NCBI GenBank assembly: GCA_945889495.1
Contig: CAMDBU010000030.1
Span: 1-42,900 of the forward strand
Reading direction: 5' to 3'
Source: Syntrophobacter sp. SbD2
Lineage (GTDB): Bacteria; Desulfobacterota; Binatia; UBA9968
Length of the DNA stretch: 42,900 bases
The notes under the pieces are model-generated. The model was not told where the DNA came from. It saw only the letters and a list, made by a program, of their open reading frames with translations, and ran no database searches. Both the position numbers and the translations under genes were made by a program. Of the stretch, positions 33,562 to 42,900 are shown piece after piece. How positions within the stretch are numbered: position 1 is the stretch's first letter; each line of letters starts with the position of its first letter.

Positions 33562-33817
33562 TTTCGCCTCCATTGCTGAATAATCGCACCGCGAATTACC
33601 GCGGAGTTCATCGCCACCCCCCTAACCTTAATTGCCGCGTCACTCGTCGGGAAATTCCTGCGCTTGTTCGGGATCGATTGTAGGCGATCGCCGCTATAGC
33701 CCATCCATCGGGCAGTTTCGACATACGAATTGTTCACCGGCGATGCGCATTCGTGCCGCGTAGCTGCCGGGTTTACCAAGGAGCAATGCTGGTACGGAAC
33801 CTGCGTTAAGGACGGGC

Positions 33818-33979
33818 ATGAGAATACTAAGACATAGCTTCATCATTTCGATACTCTACGGCATCGGCATCGCGGAAGCGGTCTATCTGCCGCGCTATGG
33901 CATCGAATACTTTCTCGGCGCCATCGCCGTGACGGTTTTCAGCGCCGGACTGTGGATGCGATCGCACTGGGATAATTAA
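33818..33979 (+). CDS. 53-residue membrane protein
   Basis: The reading frame starts ATG at 33818 with AAGGA 5 nt upstream and ends TAA at 33979. The protein starts MRILRHSFIISILYGIGIAE and ends FSAGLWMRSHWDN, with two hydrophobic segments (about 7-22 and 30-46) joined by a short polar turn (YLPRYGIEYF). It is too short for ordinary gene calling but has good start signals and codon use. The function is unknown. It may be a small inner-membrane protein. Confidence 0.5.
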   Translation: MRILRHSFIISILYGIGIAEAVYLPRYGIEYFLGAIAVTVFSAGLWMRSHWDN

Positions 33980-34196
33980 TCCCGAAGTGAGCAATGCCAT
34001 CTCGTCAGTCGATCCTGGCCGAACGCCTCGGCAGGGAAATCCATTGACCCGTCGAGGCGCAATGACCGCACTGCGCTCACCGCCACCGCCAATCCGTTCT
34101 GCCACAGCGCTCGATCATTTCGCAACATAACCCTTGCCTATCGGGTCGCGAGCCCATAAATTAGCGCCAGCCTAAGTGCCGGTACGAGTTGTGTTC

Positions 34197-35201
34197 ATGA
34201 CCACGAGAAAAATTCTGCCGCTCATCGCGACCCTGATGGGGATCGTTGCTTTAACGTTTTTCGCCCAAGACAGCCAAGCCCAGCAGCGCCTCAAACTCGC
34301 CTACGCCTCGGTGGATACCACCAACGCCGTCTGGTATGTCGCCAAGGAGCGCGGCTTTTATCAAAAACATGGTCTCGACGTCGAGCTAATTTTCATTCCG
34401 AGCTCGACCACCAACATCGCCGCCTTGATCGCCGGCGACGTGCAAATCGCCAACGGCGTCGCCAGTAACGTCGCCAGCATGGCCGTCGGCGGCGTGACCT
34501 TGATGATGCCGGCCTGTTTCCTGAGCACGCTCGCCTATGACTTCGTGGTCAGTGAAGCGGTGAAATCGCCCGCCGACCTGCGCGGCAAAAACATCGGCAT
34601 CAGCCGGGTCGGCAGCGCTTCCGATGTCGCCGCCCAGGTGTTTCTCCGCGCCCTGGGCCTTGAACCCAACAAAGATGTCGCGATCCTCCAAGTCGGCGGC
34701 GCCACCGAGCGCGCCGCGGCGTTCAACTCTGGGCGCATCAGCGGCTTCCCGTCATCGCCCGGCACCGCATATCTAGCCAAAGGCGTCCGTCCACGAGTCA
34801 TGCTGACCATGAACGACCTGCCAGCCCGCTTCGAGTTTCCCAATCTCTGCGTCACCGTCACCCAAAGCTATCTGCAAAGCCAGCGCGACACCGTCCGGCG
34901 CGCCATCATGGCGATCATCGAAGGGGTGCACTATTTCAAGACCAACAAAGCCGAGAGCAAAAAAATGATGGCCAAGTACAGCCGCCAGACCAGCGACGAC
35001 TATCTCGAAAGCTCCTACATCGGTCATACGAAATTGTTCGAGCGCGTGCCGCTGGTCGGCCGCGAAGGTTTGGAGACTCAGATCAAAGCCGCCACCGCGC
35101 GCAAACCCGGCGCCGCCCTCAAGCCGGAAGACATCGCCGACAACAGCATCGTCCAGGAACTGGTCAAGAACGGCTACATCGACCGGCTGTATAAGAATTG
35201 A
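34197..35201 (+). CDS. NMT1/THI5-like solute-binding protein
   Basis: This 334-residue exported protein has a signal peptide ending QDSQAQ. The mature sequence is LKLAYASVDTTNAVWYVAKE, FYQKHGLDVELIFIPSSTTN, DLRGKNIGISRVGSASDVAA and VAILQVGGATERAAAFNSGR. The end DNSIVQELVKNGYIDRLY is a variant of the paralogue motif. A GTG at 34176 opens the frame, but the ATG at 34197 begins a standard signal peptide and is preferred; the Shine-Dalgarno is weak for both. It converges on the aldo/keto reductase with 30 nt between stops. Confidence 0.87.
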   Translation: MTTRKILPLIATLMGIVALTFFAQDSQAQQRLKLAYASVDTTNAVWYVAKERGFYQKHGLDVELIFIPSSTTNIAALIAGDVQIANGVASNVASMAVGGVTLMMPACFLSTLAYDFVVSEAVKSPADLRGKNIGISRVGSASDVAAQVFLRALGLEPNKDVAILQVGGATERAAAFNSGRISGFPSSPGTAYLAKGVRPRVMLTMNDLPARFEFPNLCVTVTQSYLQSQRDTVRRAIMAIIEGVHYFKTNKAESKKMMAKYSRQTSDDYLESSYIGHTKLFERVPLVGREGLETQIKAATARKPGAALKPEDIADNSIVQELVKNGYIDRLYKN

Positions 35202-35217
35202 GAAGAACCTCAAGCCG

Positions 35218-35243
35218 CACGCGCGCTTCACTCATCGCGCGTG
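35218..35243. terminator. Possible bidirectional hairpin between convergent genes
   Basis: CACGCGCG (35218-35225) pairs perfectly with CGCGCGTG (35236-35243) around a 10-nt loop. It lies between the binding-protein stop (35201) and the last codons of the convergent aldo/keto reductase. No T-run follows on either strand, so intrinsic termination would be inefficient. Confidence 0.3.
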
Positions 35244-36050
35244 GGTCGGATCCCAGCAAGTGCGGAGATTTTCGTCGAAGCCGTCCAGCGTCCGCATATC
35301 CTCTGGGCTAATGGTGAAATCGAAAACCGCGGCATCTTCGGCAATCCGTTGACGATTCGCCGATTTCGGCAGCACGACAACGTCATGCTGTAACGCCCAG
35401 CGGATGAGGATTTGCGCCGGCGATCTTGAATACTTTTTCGCCATGGCGACGAGCTTGGGATCGTTAAGCCGTTCGCCATGGGTCAGCGGACTGTAGGCCT
35501 GGATGACGATATTTTTCTCGCGGCAAAACTCCAGCAGCTCGCGTTGATACAAATAAGGGTGGAGCTCCACTTGATTGGCGGCGGGAACCGTTTCGCTATT
35601 GGCGAGCAGCTCGGTCAAGTGGCGGATGGTGAAGTTGCTGACGCCGATGGAGCGCGCTTTCCCCTGGGCACGCAAGCCTTCCAACACCCGCCAGCTGCGC
35701 AAACGCTCCGCCACCGGGTAGTGAATCAGATAGAGATCGACGTGATCCATGCCGAGCTTGCCGAGACTGCGCTCGAAGGCTTGCTCGACCTTGCCGTGAT
35801 CGCTGTTCCATAGTTTGGTCGTGACATAGATCTCTTCGCGCGGAATGCCGCTGGCGCGGATCGCCTTGCCGACGCTTTCTTCGTTGCCGTAGAACGACGC
35901 GGTATCGATATGGCGATAGCCGACCTCCAGCGCCCCACGCACCGCCGCCTCGCAACTCTTGCCCGAGCTGATTTGCCAAACTCCCAGCCCCAAGCGCGGC
36001 ATGGCATGGCCGTCGTTGAGCGCGATGGTGGAATCGATGGTCAGTTCCAT
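35232..36050 (-). CDS. Aldo/keto reductase (2,5-diketo-gluconate-reductase-like, AKR5-type)
   Basis: This 272-residue NADPH-dependent reductase has the full catalytic tetrad: Asp49 and Tyr54 in HIDTASFYGNE, Lys79 in VTTKLWN, and His110 in YLIHYP. Other family marks are GVSNFTIRHL, NQVELHPYLYQRELLEFC and the C-terminal coenzyme segment VLPKSANRQRIAED. It is typical of enzymes reducing keto sugars, methylglyoxal and other small carbonyls, and unrelated in sub-type to the aldo/keto reductase at 4741-5697. It starts 12 nt after the phosphoglucomutase stop, so the two are probably co-transcribed, consistent with a sugar-related role. Confidence 0.92.
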   Translation of the reverse strand: MELTIDSTIALNDGHAMPRLGLGVWQISSGKSCEAAVRGALEVGYRHIDTASFYGNEESVGKAIRASGIPREEIYVTTKLWNSDHGKVEQAFERSLGKLGMDHVDLYLIHYPVAERLRSWRVLEGLRAQGKARSIGVSNFTIRHLTELLANSETVPAANQVELHPYLYQRELLEFCREKNIVIQAYSPLTHGERLNDPKLVAMAKKYSRSPAQILIRWALQHDVVVLPKSANRQRIAEDAAVFDFTISPEDMRTLDGFDENLRTCWDPTHAR

Positions 36051-36062
36051 TGGAAAACCACG

Positions 36063-37715
<1,653 letters not shown>

Positions 37716-37896
37716 CGCTTGTTTACCTCTTCAATAAGTTACCGCTATATTTCCGCCATCATAAACTTGCGAGTCTAGAATTGCTACGCAGTTTCCCCGT
37801 TTGACGGCTACCTTTGACTCATGGTCCATCCTTCTTCACGGTCAATCGACTTCGCTAACCAATTGCCACGCCGTATAGCTGTTGCTACAATGACCC

Positions 37897-38157
37897 ATGG
37901 CTGAAGTTCTGTTCGCAAGTTCAGCAATGCGCCATGGTTACACCCGTCAAGATTTTTACGAGGTTCTCGCGGGTGATTATCTCAAAGTCCGAAGCCAACG
38001 CGGGTTGGAGGATGTTTATGAGCTACTTGGACGGAACCTCGACGGCGCCTATCTCCATGTTGTCTACCGCATACTAGCCGACCGTCGGCTGCGAGTTTTT
38101 CATATCAACCGCATGAGCGAAGCTCAGAGAAAGCGTTACCAGAGGCATTCGAAATGA
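37897..38157 (+). CDS. BrnT-like toxin (probable type II toxin-antitoxin)
   Basis: This small basic protein of 86 residues has a C-terminal half, ELLGRNLDGAYLHVVYRILA then RRLRVFHINRMSEAQRKRYQ, that resembles the RNase-like BrnT (DUF497) and DUF4258 folds: a strand, a second strand ending RVFH, then a helix with ER/RK-rich ending. The N-terminus differs from classical BrnT. It overlaps the next gene by 4 nt (ATGA, 38154-38157), the standard toxin-first arrangement of BrnT/BrnA. It is expected to act as a ribonuclease held in check by the antitoxin. The identification rests on pattern and context. Confidence 0.65.
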   Translation: MAEVLFASSAMRHGYTRQDFYEVLAGDYLKVRSQRGLEDVYELLGRNLDGAYLHVVYRILADRRLRVFHINRMSEAQRKRYQRHSK

Positions 38158-38471
38158 AAAAGACCAAAGCCAAGGTTACCAAAATCCGTCCAACCGCCAG
38201 CGATGAAGATCTGATCAAGTGGACGCGATCCCACGATGTGTTCGACCGCCTCGCTTCCGGGGTCTCCGAAATCGTTCCCGATCATAGCGATTTGGACGAA
38301 ATACTCCGCGAGGCGATTTTTCAAGACAACACCGCGCAGCTCAACATGCGCTTGCCGCCGGCCATGAAAGCGGTGCTGAGTAAACTCGCGCGCCAACGCA
38401 CCACCGACGCGACAACATTAGCGCGCATCTGGCTCGCTGAAAGATTGGAGCGAGAACTCAAGGCCGGTTGA
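38154..38471 (+). CDS. Ribbon-helix-helix antitoxin (BrnA/CopG-like)
   Basis: The N-terminus of this 105-residue protein is basic and disordered (MKKTKAKVTKIRPTASDEDL). The middle includes a WTRSHDVFDRL helix, probably the toxin-wrapping part. The C-terminal AQLNMRLPPAMKAVLSKLAR strand-helix, followed by TTDATTLARIWLAERLERE, is a ribbon-helix-helix DNA-binding fold. As in other type II pairs it probably represses its own operon. It is translationally coupled to the toxin gene. Confidence 0.7.
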   Translation: MKKTKAKVTKIRPTASDEDLIKWTRSHDVFDRLASGVSEIVPDHSDLDEILREAIFQDNTAQLNMRLPPAMKAVLSKLARQRTTDATTLARIWLAERLERELKAG

Positions 38472-38572
38472 TCCTCTTCGGCGCACGGGCCTCAGCGATG
38501 CTCCGTCCGCGGCGCAACGTTGAAATTGTTTCTCGACAACTCCCAGGCCAACAGGCTGGAACGGAAACCAAC

Positions 38573-39877
38573 ATGTTTAGACTTTTGATCGCATTGTTAT
38601 CCGGTATCATCGGTATCGGCACAACCGCCCACGCCCAATCCAACCCGACCTTCGTCCAGTTGGGCCGCGCCAAGGGCGCGCTTTACAAACCCGACTCCGG
38701 GCCGGAGCCGCGCACCGGGGTTATCGTCATGCACCGGGAATCGAACTACATGAACCATGTCGCCTGCGGCGAGTTCGCCCGGCGCGGCTTCCTGGTGTTG
38801 TGCATGAACTCGCGCTTTGAGAACAGCGAAGCATCGGTGAAGTGGGAGTCGATTCCCCTCGACGTCGCCGGCGGCGTCAACCATTTGAAGAAACTCCTGG
38901 GCACGAGCGGCAAAGTGATTCTGTTCGGCCACAGCGGCGGCGCGGTCACCATGAGCTTTTATCAAGCGGTCGCCGAAAATGGCCCAGCGGTTTGCCAAGG
39001 ACCGAACAAACTCGTGCAATGCAGCGACGACCTCAAAGGTTTGTCGCCAGTGAACGGCATCATCATCTCCGACGGCCATCCGGGCAATCCGATTTTGCGC
39101 TTGCGCAGCGTCAACCCGGCGATCGTCGACGAGCGTACCGGCCGGGTCGACGCCAAGCTCGATCCGTTTTCAACCAAGAACGGCTTCAACCCCAACGGCC
39201 CGTCGCACTACTCTGACAATTTCAAGAAAAACTATTTCGCCGCTCAGTCGGTGCGCATGAACCGCTTGATCGCCAACGCCCAACGGCAGCTAAAAGACAT
39301 CGAAGCCGGCAAAGCGGTTTTTAGCGACGACGCGCCGTTCGATTTGCCCGGCTTCGATAACGCCCGGCTGATGTCGCTCGACTCAACCGTCCGCCACACC
39401 ACCGCCCAGCCGCAGAAGCTGCTCAAGAACGACGGCACGGTGGTCAAGCAGATCGTCGACAGCGTCGCGCCGCCGCGCCCCGAGCTGGCCAAGTTGAACC
39501 GCACCTTCGGCGAAGGCGCCCGCGGCGGTTTAACCGTTCGTTCGTTCCTCAGTAGCAACGCGATCCGGTCAACCAATTCCATGGACGAAAAACAGATCGA
39601 GCTGTGCTCGTCGAACAACTCGACCCCCTGCATGCTGCAGAACGTCAGCGTGCCGCTGCTCGCGGTGGCGCACCAGGCATCGTTTCAAAACTTGATTCAG
39701 GAAGTCGAGTATAATTACATAACCGCCAAGAGCGCCGACAAGGATTTCATCGTCGTCGAAGGCTCCATGACCAGCATCGGCGCCTGTACCAACTGCGCCA
39801 GGCCGGCGGCGGATTATGGCAACGCCAGGAAAAACTTTTTCGACTACGCCGCCAAATGGATCACCGATAGATTCTGA
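38573..39877 (+). CDS. Exported alpha/beta hydrolase
   Basis: This 434-residue protein has a signal peptide (LLIALLSGIIGIGTTAHAQ, cleavage after residue 22) and an alpha/beta-hydrolase core. VIVMHRESNYMNH gives the oxyanion strand and VILFGHSGGAVT the nucleophile elbow with Ser121. The long middle region (about 180-330) is family-variable. A C-terminal VVEGSMTSIGACTNCAR segment carries a CxxC and probably holds the catalytic His region further on, though no obvious single His stands out. The longest frame begins at 38468, but the ATG at 38573 starts the signal peptide with a GGAACGGAAACC upstream. It is located in the periplasm. The substrate is unknown. Confidence 0.8.
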   Translation: MFRLLIALLSGIIGIGTTAHAQSNPTFVQLGRAKGALYKPDSGPEPRTGVIVMHRESNYMNHVACGEFARRGFLVLCMNSRFENSEASVKWESIPLDVAGGVNHLKKLLGTSGKVILFGHSGGAVTMSFYQAVAENGPAVCQGPNKLVQCSDDLKGLSPVNGIIISDGHPGNPILRLRSVNPAIVDERTGRVDAKLDPFSTKNGFNPNGPSHYSDNFKKNYFAAQSVRMNRLIANAQRQLKDIEAGKAVFSDDAPFDLPGFDNARLMSLDSTVRHTTAQPQKLLKNDGTVVKQIVDSVAPPRPELAKLNRTFGEGARGGLTVRSFLSSNAIRSTNSMDEKQIELCSSNNSTPCMLQNVSVPLLAVAHQASFQNLIQEVEYNYITAKSADKDFIVVEGSMTSIGACTNCARPAADYGNARKNFFDYAAKWITDRF

Positions 39878-39899
39878 AACTGACCGGTCGGGAAGAAGA

Positions 39900-39972
39900 T
39901 TAACCACGAAAAACACGAAAGGCACAAAAGGGGAAATTTTATTTTCGAGTGTTTCGTGGTTTTCGTGGTTAA
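39900..39972. repeat. Inverted repeat, ACCACGAAAAACACGAAA family
   Basis: The arms 39900-39920 (TTAACCACGAAAAACACGAA plus A) and 39952-39972 are complementary at 20 of 21 positions around a 31-nt AT-rich loop. It lies between the secreted hydrolase stop (39877) and the phosphatase start (40026), both on the plus strand, and may end the first transcript. Confidence 0.75.
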
Positions 39973-40025
39973 ATCCCCATCCGATTGAATCGTCACAACC
40001 ATGACCAATCACTGGAGTTACCAGA

Positions 40026-40526
40026 ATGTTCCGTAGCGTCGAACTACCCGCCTCCGTCCCTGGCCGGCTGCTCTTGCATAGCATGCCGGGCCGCTTTGAG
40101 ACCCTCGATAAAGTCTGGCATCAGGTAAAGACCGACGCCGTCGGTGCGATTATTTGCTTGAACGAAGACTACGAGATTCGCCAGAAGTCGGCCAAATACG
40201 CCGAGGCGTTGGACGCCGGAACTGTGCCCTGTTCGGTGGTGCCGTTTGAAATCCGCGAAGGCGGCGTGCCGGAAAACAAAGCCGCCTTCTGGGCGCTCGC
40301 CAACGATGTCGCTGAGCGTTTGCACGGCGGCGAAGCGGTGCTAGTCCATTGCGCCGGCGGCGTCGGCCGCACCGCGCTGCTCGCCGTCTCGGTGCTGCTC
40401 GCCATGGGAAAGCCGATCAAGGAAGCCGAAAGCCTAGTCTCCCGCGCCGGCTCCATGGTCGAAACCATGCCGCAGATGGAAATGCTTTCCTGGTGCGTGA
40501 CCCAGGCGGCGGGCGCTAATCTGTAA
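40026..40526 (+). CDS. Dual-specificity/tyrosine protein phosphatase family protein
   Basis: This 166-residue cytoplasmic cysteine phosphatase has the signature VLVHCAGGVGRTA, with nucleophile Cys109 and Arg115. The helical GKPIKEAESLVSRAGS following the loop is typical of prokaryotic dual-specificity phosphatases. An acidic residue ahead of the loop that could act as general acid is not obvious (PFEIREGG). The substrate may be a phosphoprotein, an inositol phosphate or RNA 5' ends. It starts with GGAG 9 nt upstream. A binding-protein gene starts 46 nt after its stop, possibly on the same message. Confidence 0.85.
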   Translation: MFRSVELPASVPGRLLLHSMPGRFETLDKVWHQVKTDAVGAIICLNEDYEIRQKSAKYAEALDAGTVPCSVVPFEIREGGVPENKAAFWALANDVAERLHGGEAVLVHCAGGVGRTALLAVSVLLAMGKPIKEAESLVSRAGSMVETMPQMEMLSWCVTQAAGANL

Positions 40527-40572
40527 TCACGATGAACGGCCACAGACTTGCGCATTGCTAGAAGGAGTCTCG

Positions 40573-41586
40573 ATGAAAAAATTTGCCGGGTGCCAATCGA
40601 TCGTCACAGCGGTTTTTCTGCTCCTCATCGGGTTCGTGCAGTCCGCCCAGGCGCAAAACATCCCGGTCAATTTCGGCATGAGCTTTCGCAACGCGCGCTT
40701 GACGCCGCTCTGGATCGCCGAGCAGGAAGGTTATTTCAAAAAGAACGGTCTCGACGTCAAGCAGGTCAACGTCAGCGGCGGCACCCAGGGGGCGCAGATG
40801 CTGGTAAGCGGCGCCCTCGATGTCTCCTACGACGATCCGATCTCTTGCATCGTCGCCACCAGCGGTGGCGTGCCGGTGCAGGCGATCTACGGCGGCACGC
40901 CGTCCTTGGCGTTTCTCATCGTCGGCGGACCGGGGGTGAAAACTTTTGCCGATATTAAGGGCAAGCGGGTCGGCTCTTCGGGTCTCGGCCTGTCAGCTTC
41001 GCGGCTGGCGATCCTCTTGGGCTTTCGCCGCTTCGGCCTCGACGCCGACAAAGGCGATATCACCGTGGTTGCCGCCGGCCAGGAACCGGAGCGGATCGCC
41101 GCGCTCAGCGCCGGCGCTCTGGCCGCCTCGGTGGTCTCGCCCGAGTATCGCAACAAGTTGGAACCGCTGGGCATCAACATGCTCGCCGATCTGCGCACCT
41201 TGGGAATTCCCTGGGAAACCGCGTCGGTGATCAGCACGGCGAAAAACATTCAAACCAAGCCCGACATGATGGCGCGGATCGTCCGCTCGCTCTTGCAAGC
41301 CAACGCTTTTATACTGACTCCGGCCAACCGCGCCCGCGTCGTCGATCTGCTCACCGCCCAGTTAGCTCTCAAGACTCCTCAAGAAGCGGCGGCAATCTAC
41401 GACGATCTGATCAAATTCTATATTTTCAAAAAGCCCTATCCGACCCGGGACGGCTTCGCCAACGTGATCGCTGAAGTCGCCAAGTCGCTGCCCAAAGCCG
41501 CGGCGATAAAATATGAGGACGTAGTCGACGCGAGCTTCATCGAAGCCCTCGACAAAAGCGGCTTCATCGACGCGCTGTATAGATGA
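40573..41586 (+). CDS. NMT1/THI5-like solute-binding protein
   Basis: This 337-residue exported protein has a signal peptide ending QSAQAQN. The mature part has NIPVNFGMSFRNARLTPLWI, GYFKKNGLDVKQVNVSGGTQ, DIKGKRVGSSGLGLSASRLA and ITVVAAGQEPERIAALSAGA, and ends VDASFIEALDKSGFIDALYR. AAGGAG lies 5 nt before the ATG at 40573, so the six residues upstream in the frame are not used. It is the last of the nine NMT1-type genes here. The phosphatase gene directly before it may be a chance neighbour. Confidence 0.88.
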   Translation: MKKFAGCQSIVTAVFLLLIGFVQSAQAQNIPVNFGMSFRNARLTPLWIAEQEGYFKKNGLDVKQVNVSGGTQGAQMLVSGALDVSYDDPISCIVATSGGVPVQAIYGGTPSLAFLIVGGPGVKTFADIKGKRVGSSGLGLSASRLAILLGFRRFGLDADKGDITVVAAGQEPERIAALSAGALAASVVSPEYRNKLEPLGINMLADLRTLGIPWETASVISTAKNIQTKPDMMARIVRSLLQANAFILTPANRARVVDLLTAQLALKTPQEAAAIYDDLIKFYIFKKPYPTRDGFANVIAEVAKSLPKAAAIKYEDVVDASFIEALDKSGFIDALYR

Positions 41587-41629
41587 TCGGGGGAAAATAT
41601 AACTCAACGGCGACGATTAACCGGCGGCG

Positions 41630-41881
41630 CTAGGACGACTTGCGGATTCCCAGCGCCACCAGGCCGATGCCGCTGGCCAGCACCAGTCCAGAAATCAGCG
41701 GCGACAGCGCGAGAGTCTTCAGTGCGTCGACGCCGGCTTGAACTGGCCAGATTTGCAACGACCTTTCGCCGCCGAGCTCGCCACCACGATAAGTAAACGC
41801 CACCACGCCAATAAAGATCAGAGCGATACCGGCTTGGATGAGCGGTTTAGCGTACACGGATCGAAGTGCCTCTACCTTCAT
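41630..41881 (-). CDS. Small membrane protein (DUF3185-like)
   Basis: This 83-residue protein starts MKVEALRSVYAKPLIQAGIA and has two hydrophobic segments (about 12-30 and 60-79) flanking a polar middle with QIWPVQAGVDALKTLALSP. This is the layout of a recurring small inner-membrane family. A longer frame up to 42088 exists, but its N-terminal part is out of character and covers another gene. The ATG at 41881 lies 5 nt after the stop of the next upstream small gene. Both probably lie in one unit below the Crp/Fnr regulator. The function is unknown. Confidence 0.6.
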   Translation of the reverse strand: MKVEALRSVYAKPLIQAGIALIFIGVVAFTYRGGELGGERSLQIWPVQAGVDALKTLALSPLISGLVLASGIGLVALGIRKSS

Positions 41882-41886
41882 TAAGT

Positions 41887-42042
41887 TTAGCTGCCAACGC
41901 GCAGGCGCCCAATGCGGTGAATTCCGAACCCTGCCACGGCGCAAATCACGGCGATCAGCAGTCCGCCGCCCAGTAAGGAGTAGTTGGCGAACAAACCGAC
42001 CAGGCCAATAACCACCAGCAGCGCGAAAACTATCCAGAGCAT
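41887..42042 (-). CDS. Tiny membrane protein (lmo0937/DUF5670-like)
   Basis: This 51-residue protein, starting MLWIVFALLVVIGLVGLFAN, has two hydrophobic helices and a basic end (GFGIHRIGRLRVGS). It resembles the short lmo0937-type membrane proteins found in many bacteria, often stress-induced. AAAGGA lies upstream of the ATG at 42042. It sits between the regulator stop (42128) and the small membrane gene below. Confidence 0.6.
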   Translation of the reverse strand: MLWIVFALLVVIGLVGLFANYSLLGGGLLIAVICAVAGFGIHRIGRLRVGS

Positions 42043-42127
42043 AATCGACTGTCCTTTCGGGAGTCCGCCAGCGCGGCAGAGCGACCACCGGGTCGCGTTG
42101 CTGGCCAATTCTTGCGCGCGATTACCA

Positions 42128-42811
42128 TTAAGCGATCTGCGCCAGATAGTCGGTGAGTTTTCGTTCTTTGATGACGAAAAAGCGCTTCTTGTTGGTCTCG
42201 ATCAGACCGAGGTTGTGGAACCGCTGCATGAACAGGCTGATGCGCGGCCGGGTAGTGCCGACCATCTCGGAGAGTTCTTCATGGGTAATTTTAAACTCGA
42301 TGCGGATACTGCGCGGATCTTTTTTGCCCATGGTGCGGGCAAGTTGTAACAAGGTCTGGCCCAAGCGCTGCTCGCTGTCCACCGTCACCAGATTGGCGAT
42401 GATCTGCTGCTGGTCGGCGATGCGCACCGCCAGATAACGAACGAATCCCTCATACAGCGAATCGCGGCTCAGCCGGGTGAAGAACTGTGAGCATGGAATC
42501 TGTTTCAGCACCGTCGCCTGCATCGCCGTGGCGGTTTCCAAGCGCGCGCCCAACCCGGAGAGACAGAGCTCGCCGAAGATGTCGCCCTCGCTGTGAATCG
42601 CCAGCAGACACTCCTTGCCGTCGGACGACAGCATCAACAGTTTGATCTGGCCGCTCTCCACGAAATAAACCATCTCGTCGCGGTCGCCGCAGGTGTAGAT
42701 GTTGGCATGGCGCGCCACCTTGACGGCGCGCGCATTGGCGGTCTCGCGTTGCAAGGACACGCGCAGTTGCTGCTTGAACAGGTCGGCTTGGGGAGTTTGT
42801 TGAATCGCCAT
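42128..42811 (-). CDS. Crp/Fnr family transcriptional regulator
   Basis: This 227-residue regulator has a cyclic-nucleotide-binding-like beta barrel at about 30-125 (IYTCGDRDEMVYFVESGQIK, then LLAIHSEGDIFGELCLSG) and a C-terminal winged helix-turn-helix at about 170-225 (KITHEELSEMVGTTRPRISL with FMQRFHNLGLIE). It has Cys41, Cys68, Cys83 and Cys107, but not the N-terminal cluster arrangement of FNR, so an oxygen-sensing Fe-S role is not evident. GGAGA precedes the ATG. It may control the two tiny membrane genes downstream (minus strand), by inference only. The window ends 89 nt upstream, where its promoter should lie. Confidence 0.9.
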   Translation of the reverse strand: MAIQQTPQADLFKQQLRVSLQRETANARAVKVARHANIYTCGDRDEMVYFVESGQIKLLMLSSDGKECLLAIHSEGDIFGELCLSGLGARLETATAMQATVLKQIPCSQFFTRLSRDSLYEGFVRYLAVRIADQQQIIANLVTVDSEQRLGQTLLQLARTMGKKDPRSIRIEFKITHEELSEMVGTTRPRISLFMQRFHNLGLIETNKKRFFVIKERKLTDYLAQIA

Positions 42812-42900
42812 CGTGTCTCCATTCGAAGCCCACGACGCCGGTAAGAACCGATGATGTGACCAGGGGCTTGGTCAGCTATGTTGGCGTTGGCGCGCGAGAC

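Noticed and set aside
41882-42088. N-terminal extension of the small DUF3185-like membrane gene
   Set aside because: The extension is Arg-rich, overlaps the tiny membrane gene in another frame, and a good ATG lies at the start of the family-like sequence.

Overview
The window looks like a piece of chromosome from an uncultivated, GC-rich environmental bacterium. The best guess, by inference only, is a Binatota, Rokubacteria or Desulfobacterota-like lineage. The reasons are the many orphan periplasmic solute-binding proteins, the amidohydrolase_2 and Rieske enzymes, a probable selenoprotein, and intergenic repeats typical of such metagenome-assembled genomes. I see no rRNA, tRNA, CRISPR array, transposase or integrase.

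Left part (1-10.7 kb). A C5-cytosine DNA methyltransferase without its C-terminal motifs is followed by a minus-strand gene run transcribed from about 6755 down to 1065: NMT1-type binding protein, aldo/keto reductase, two tandem TctC/Bug binding proteins, a signal-peptide peroxiredoxin with an in-frame UGA at the catalytic position, and an SDR epimerase. The UGA is followed by a well-formed bacterial SECIS-like hairpin, so the peroxiredoxin is most simply read as a one-selenocysteine enzyme. A cupin plus binding-protein pair, an MFS carrier and a signal-less amino-acid-type binding protein complete this part.

Middle (10.7-28 kb). An alpha/beta hydrolase and tex precede a repeat-rich gap containing a 132-bp palindromic element with 16-bp perfect ends. 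A low-GC, defence-like pair follows: a small SMC-type AAA ATPase and a TOPRIM-like protein, overlapping by 4 nt. Next is a catabolic-looking run (monooxygenase-like ABM protein, two binding proteins, a flavoprotein of the tricarballylate/fumarate dehydrogenase type), then an amidohydrolase, a membrane SPOR protein with a degenerate GIY-YIG-like head, a Rieske oxygenase, and a second amidohydrolase translationally coupled to another binding protein.

Right part (28-42.9 kb). Two exported or membrane hypotheticals precede a lipid-type module matching E. coli YnbC and YnbD (hydrolase-methyltransferase fusion; PAP2 plus dual-specificity phosphatase) without YnbA or YnbB but beside a binding protein. 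Further right are a second aldo/keto reductase with phosphoglucomutase, a toxin-first toxin-antitoxin pair, a secreted hydrolase, a small tyrosine/dual-specificity phosphatase with yet another binding protein, two tiny membrane proteins and a Crp/Fnr regulator.

The overall theme is twelve solute-binding proteins with no permease or transport ATPase in 43 kb, repeatedly sitting next to single catabolic enzymes. Several start sites have been moved inward from the longest reading frame on the basis of visible Shine-Dalgarno sequences.
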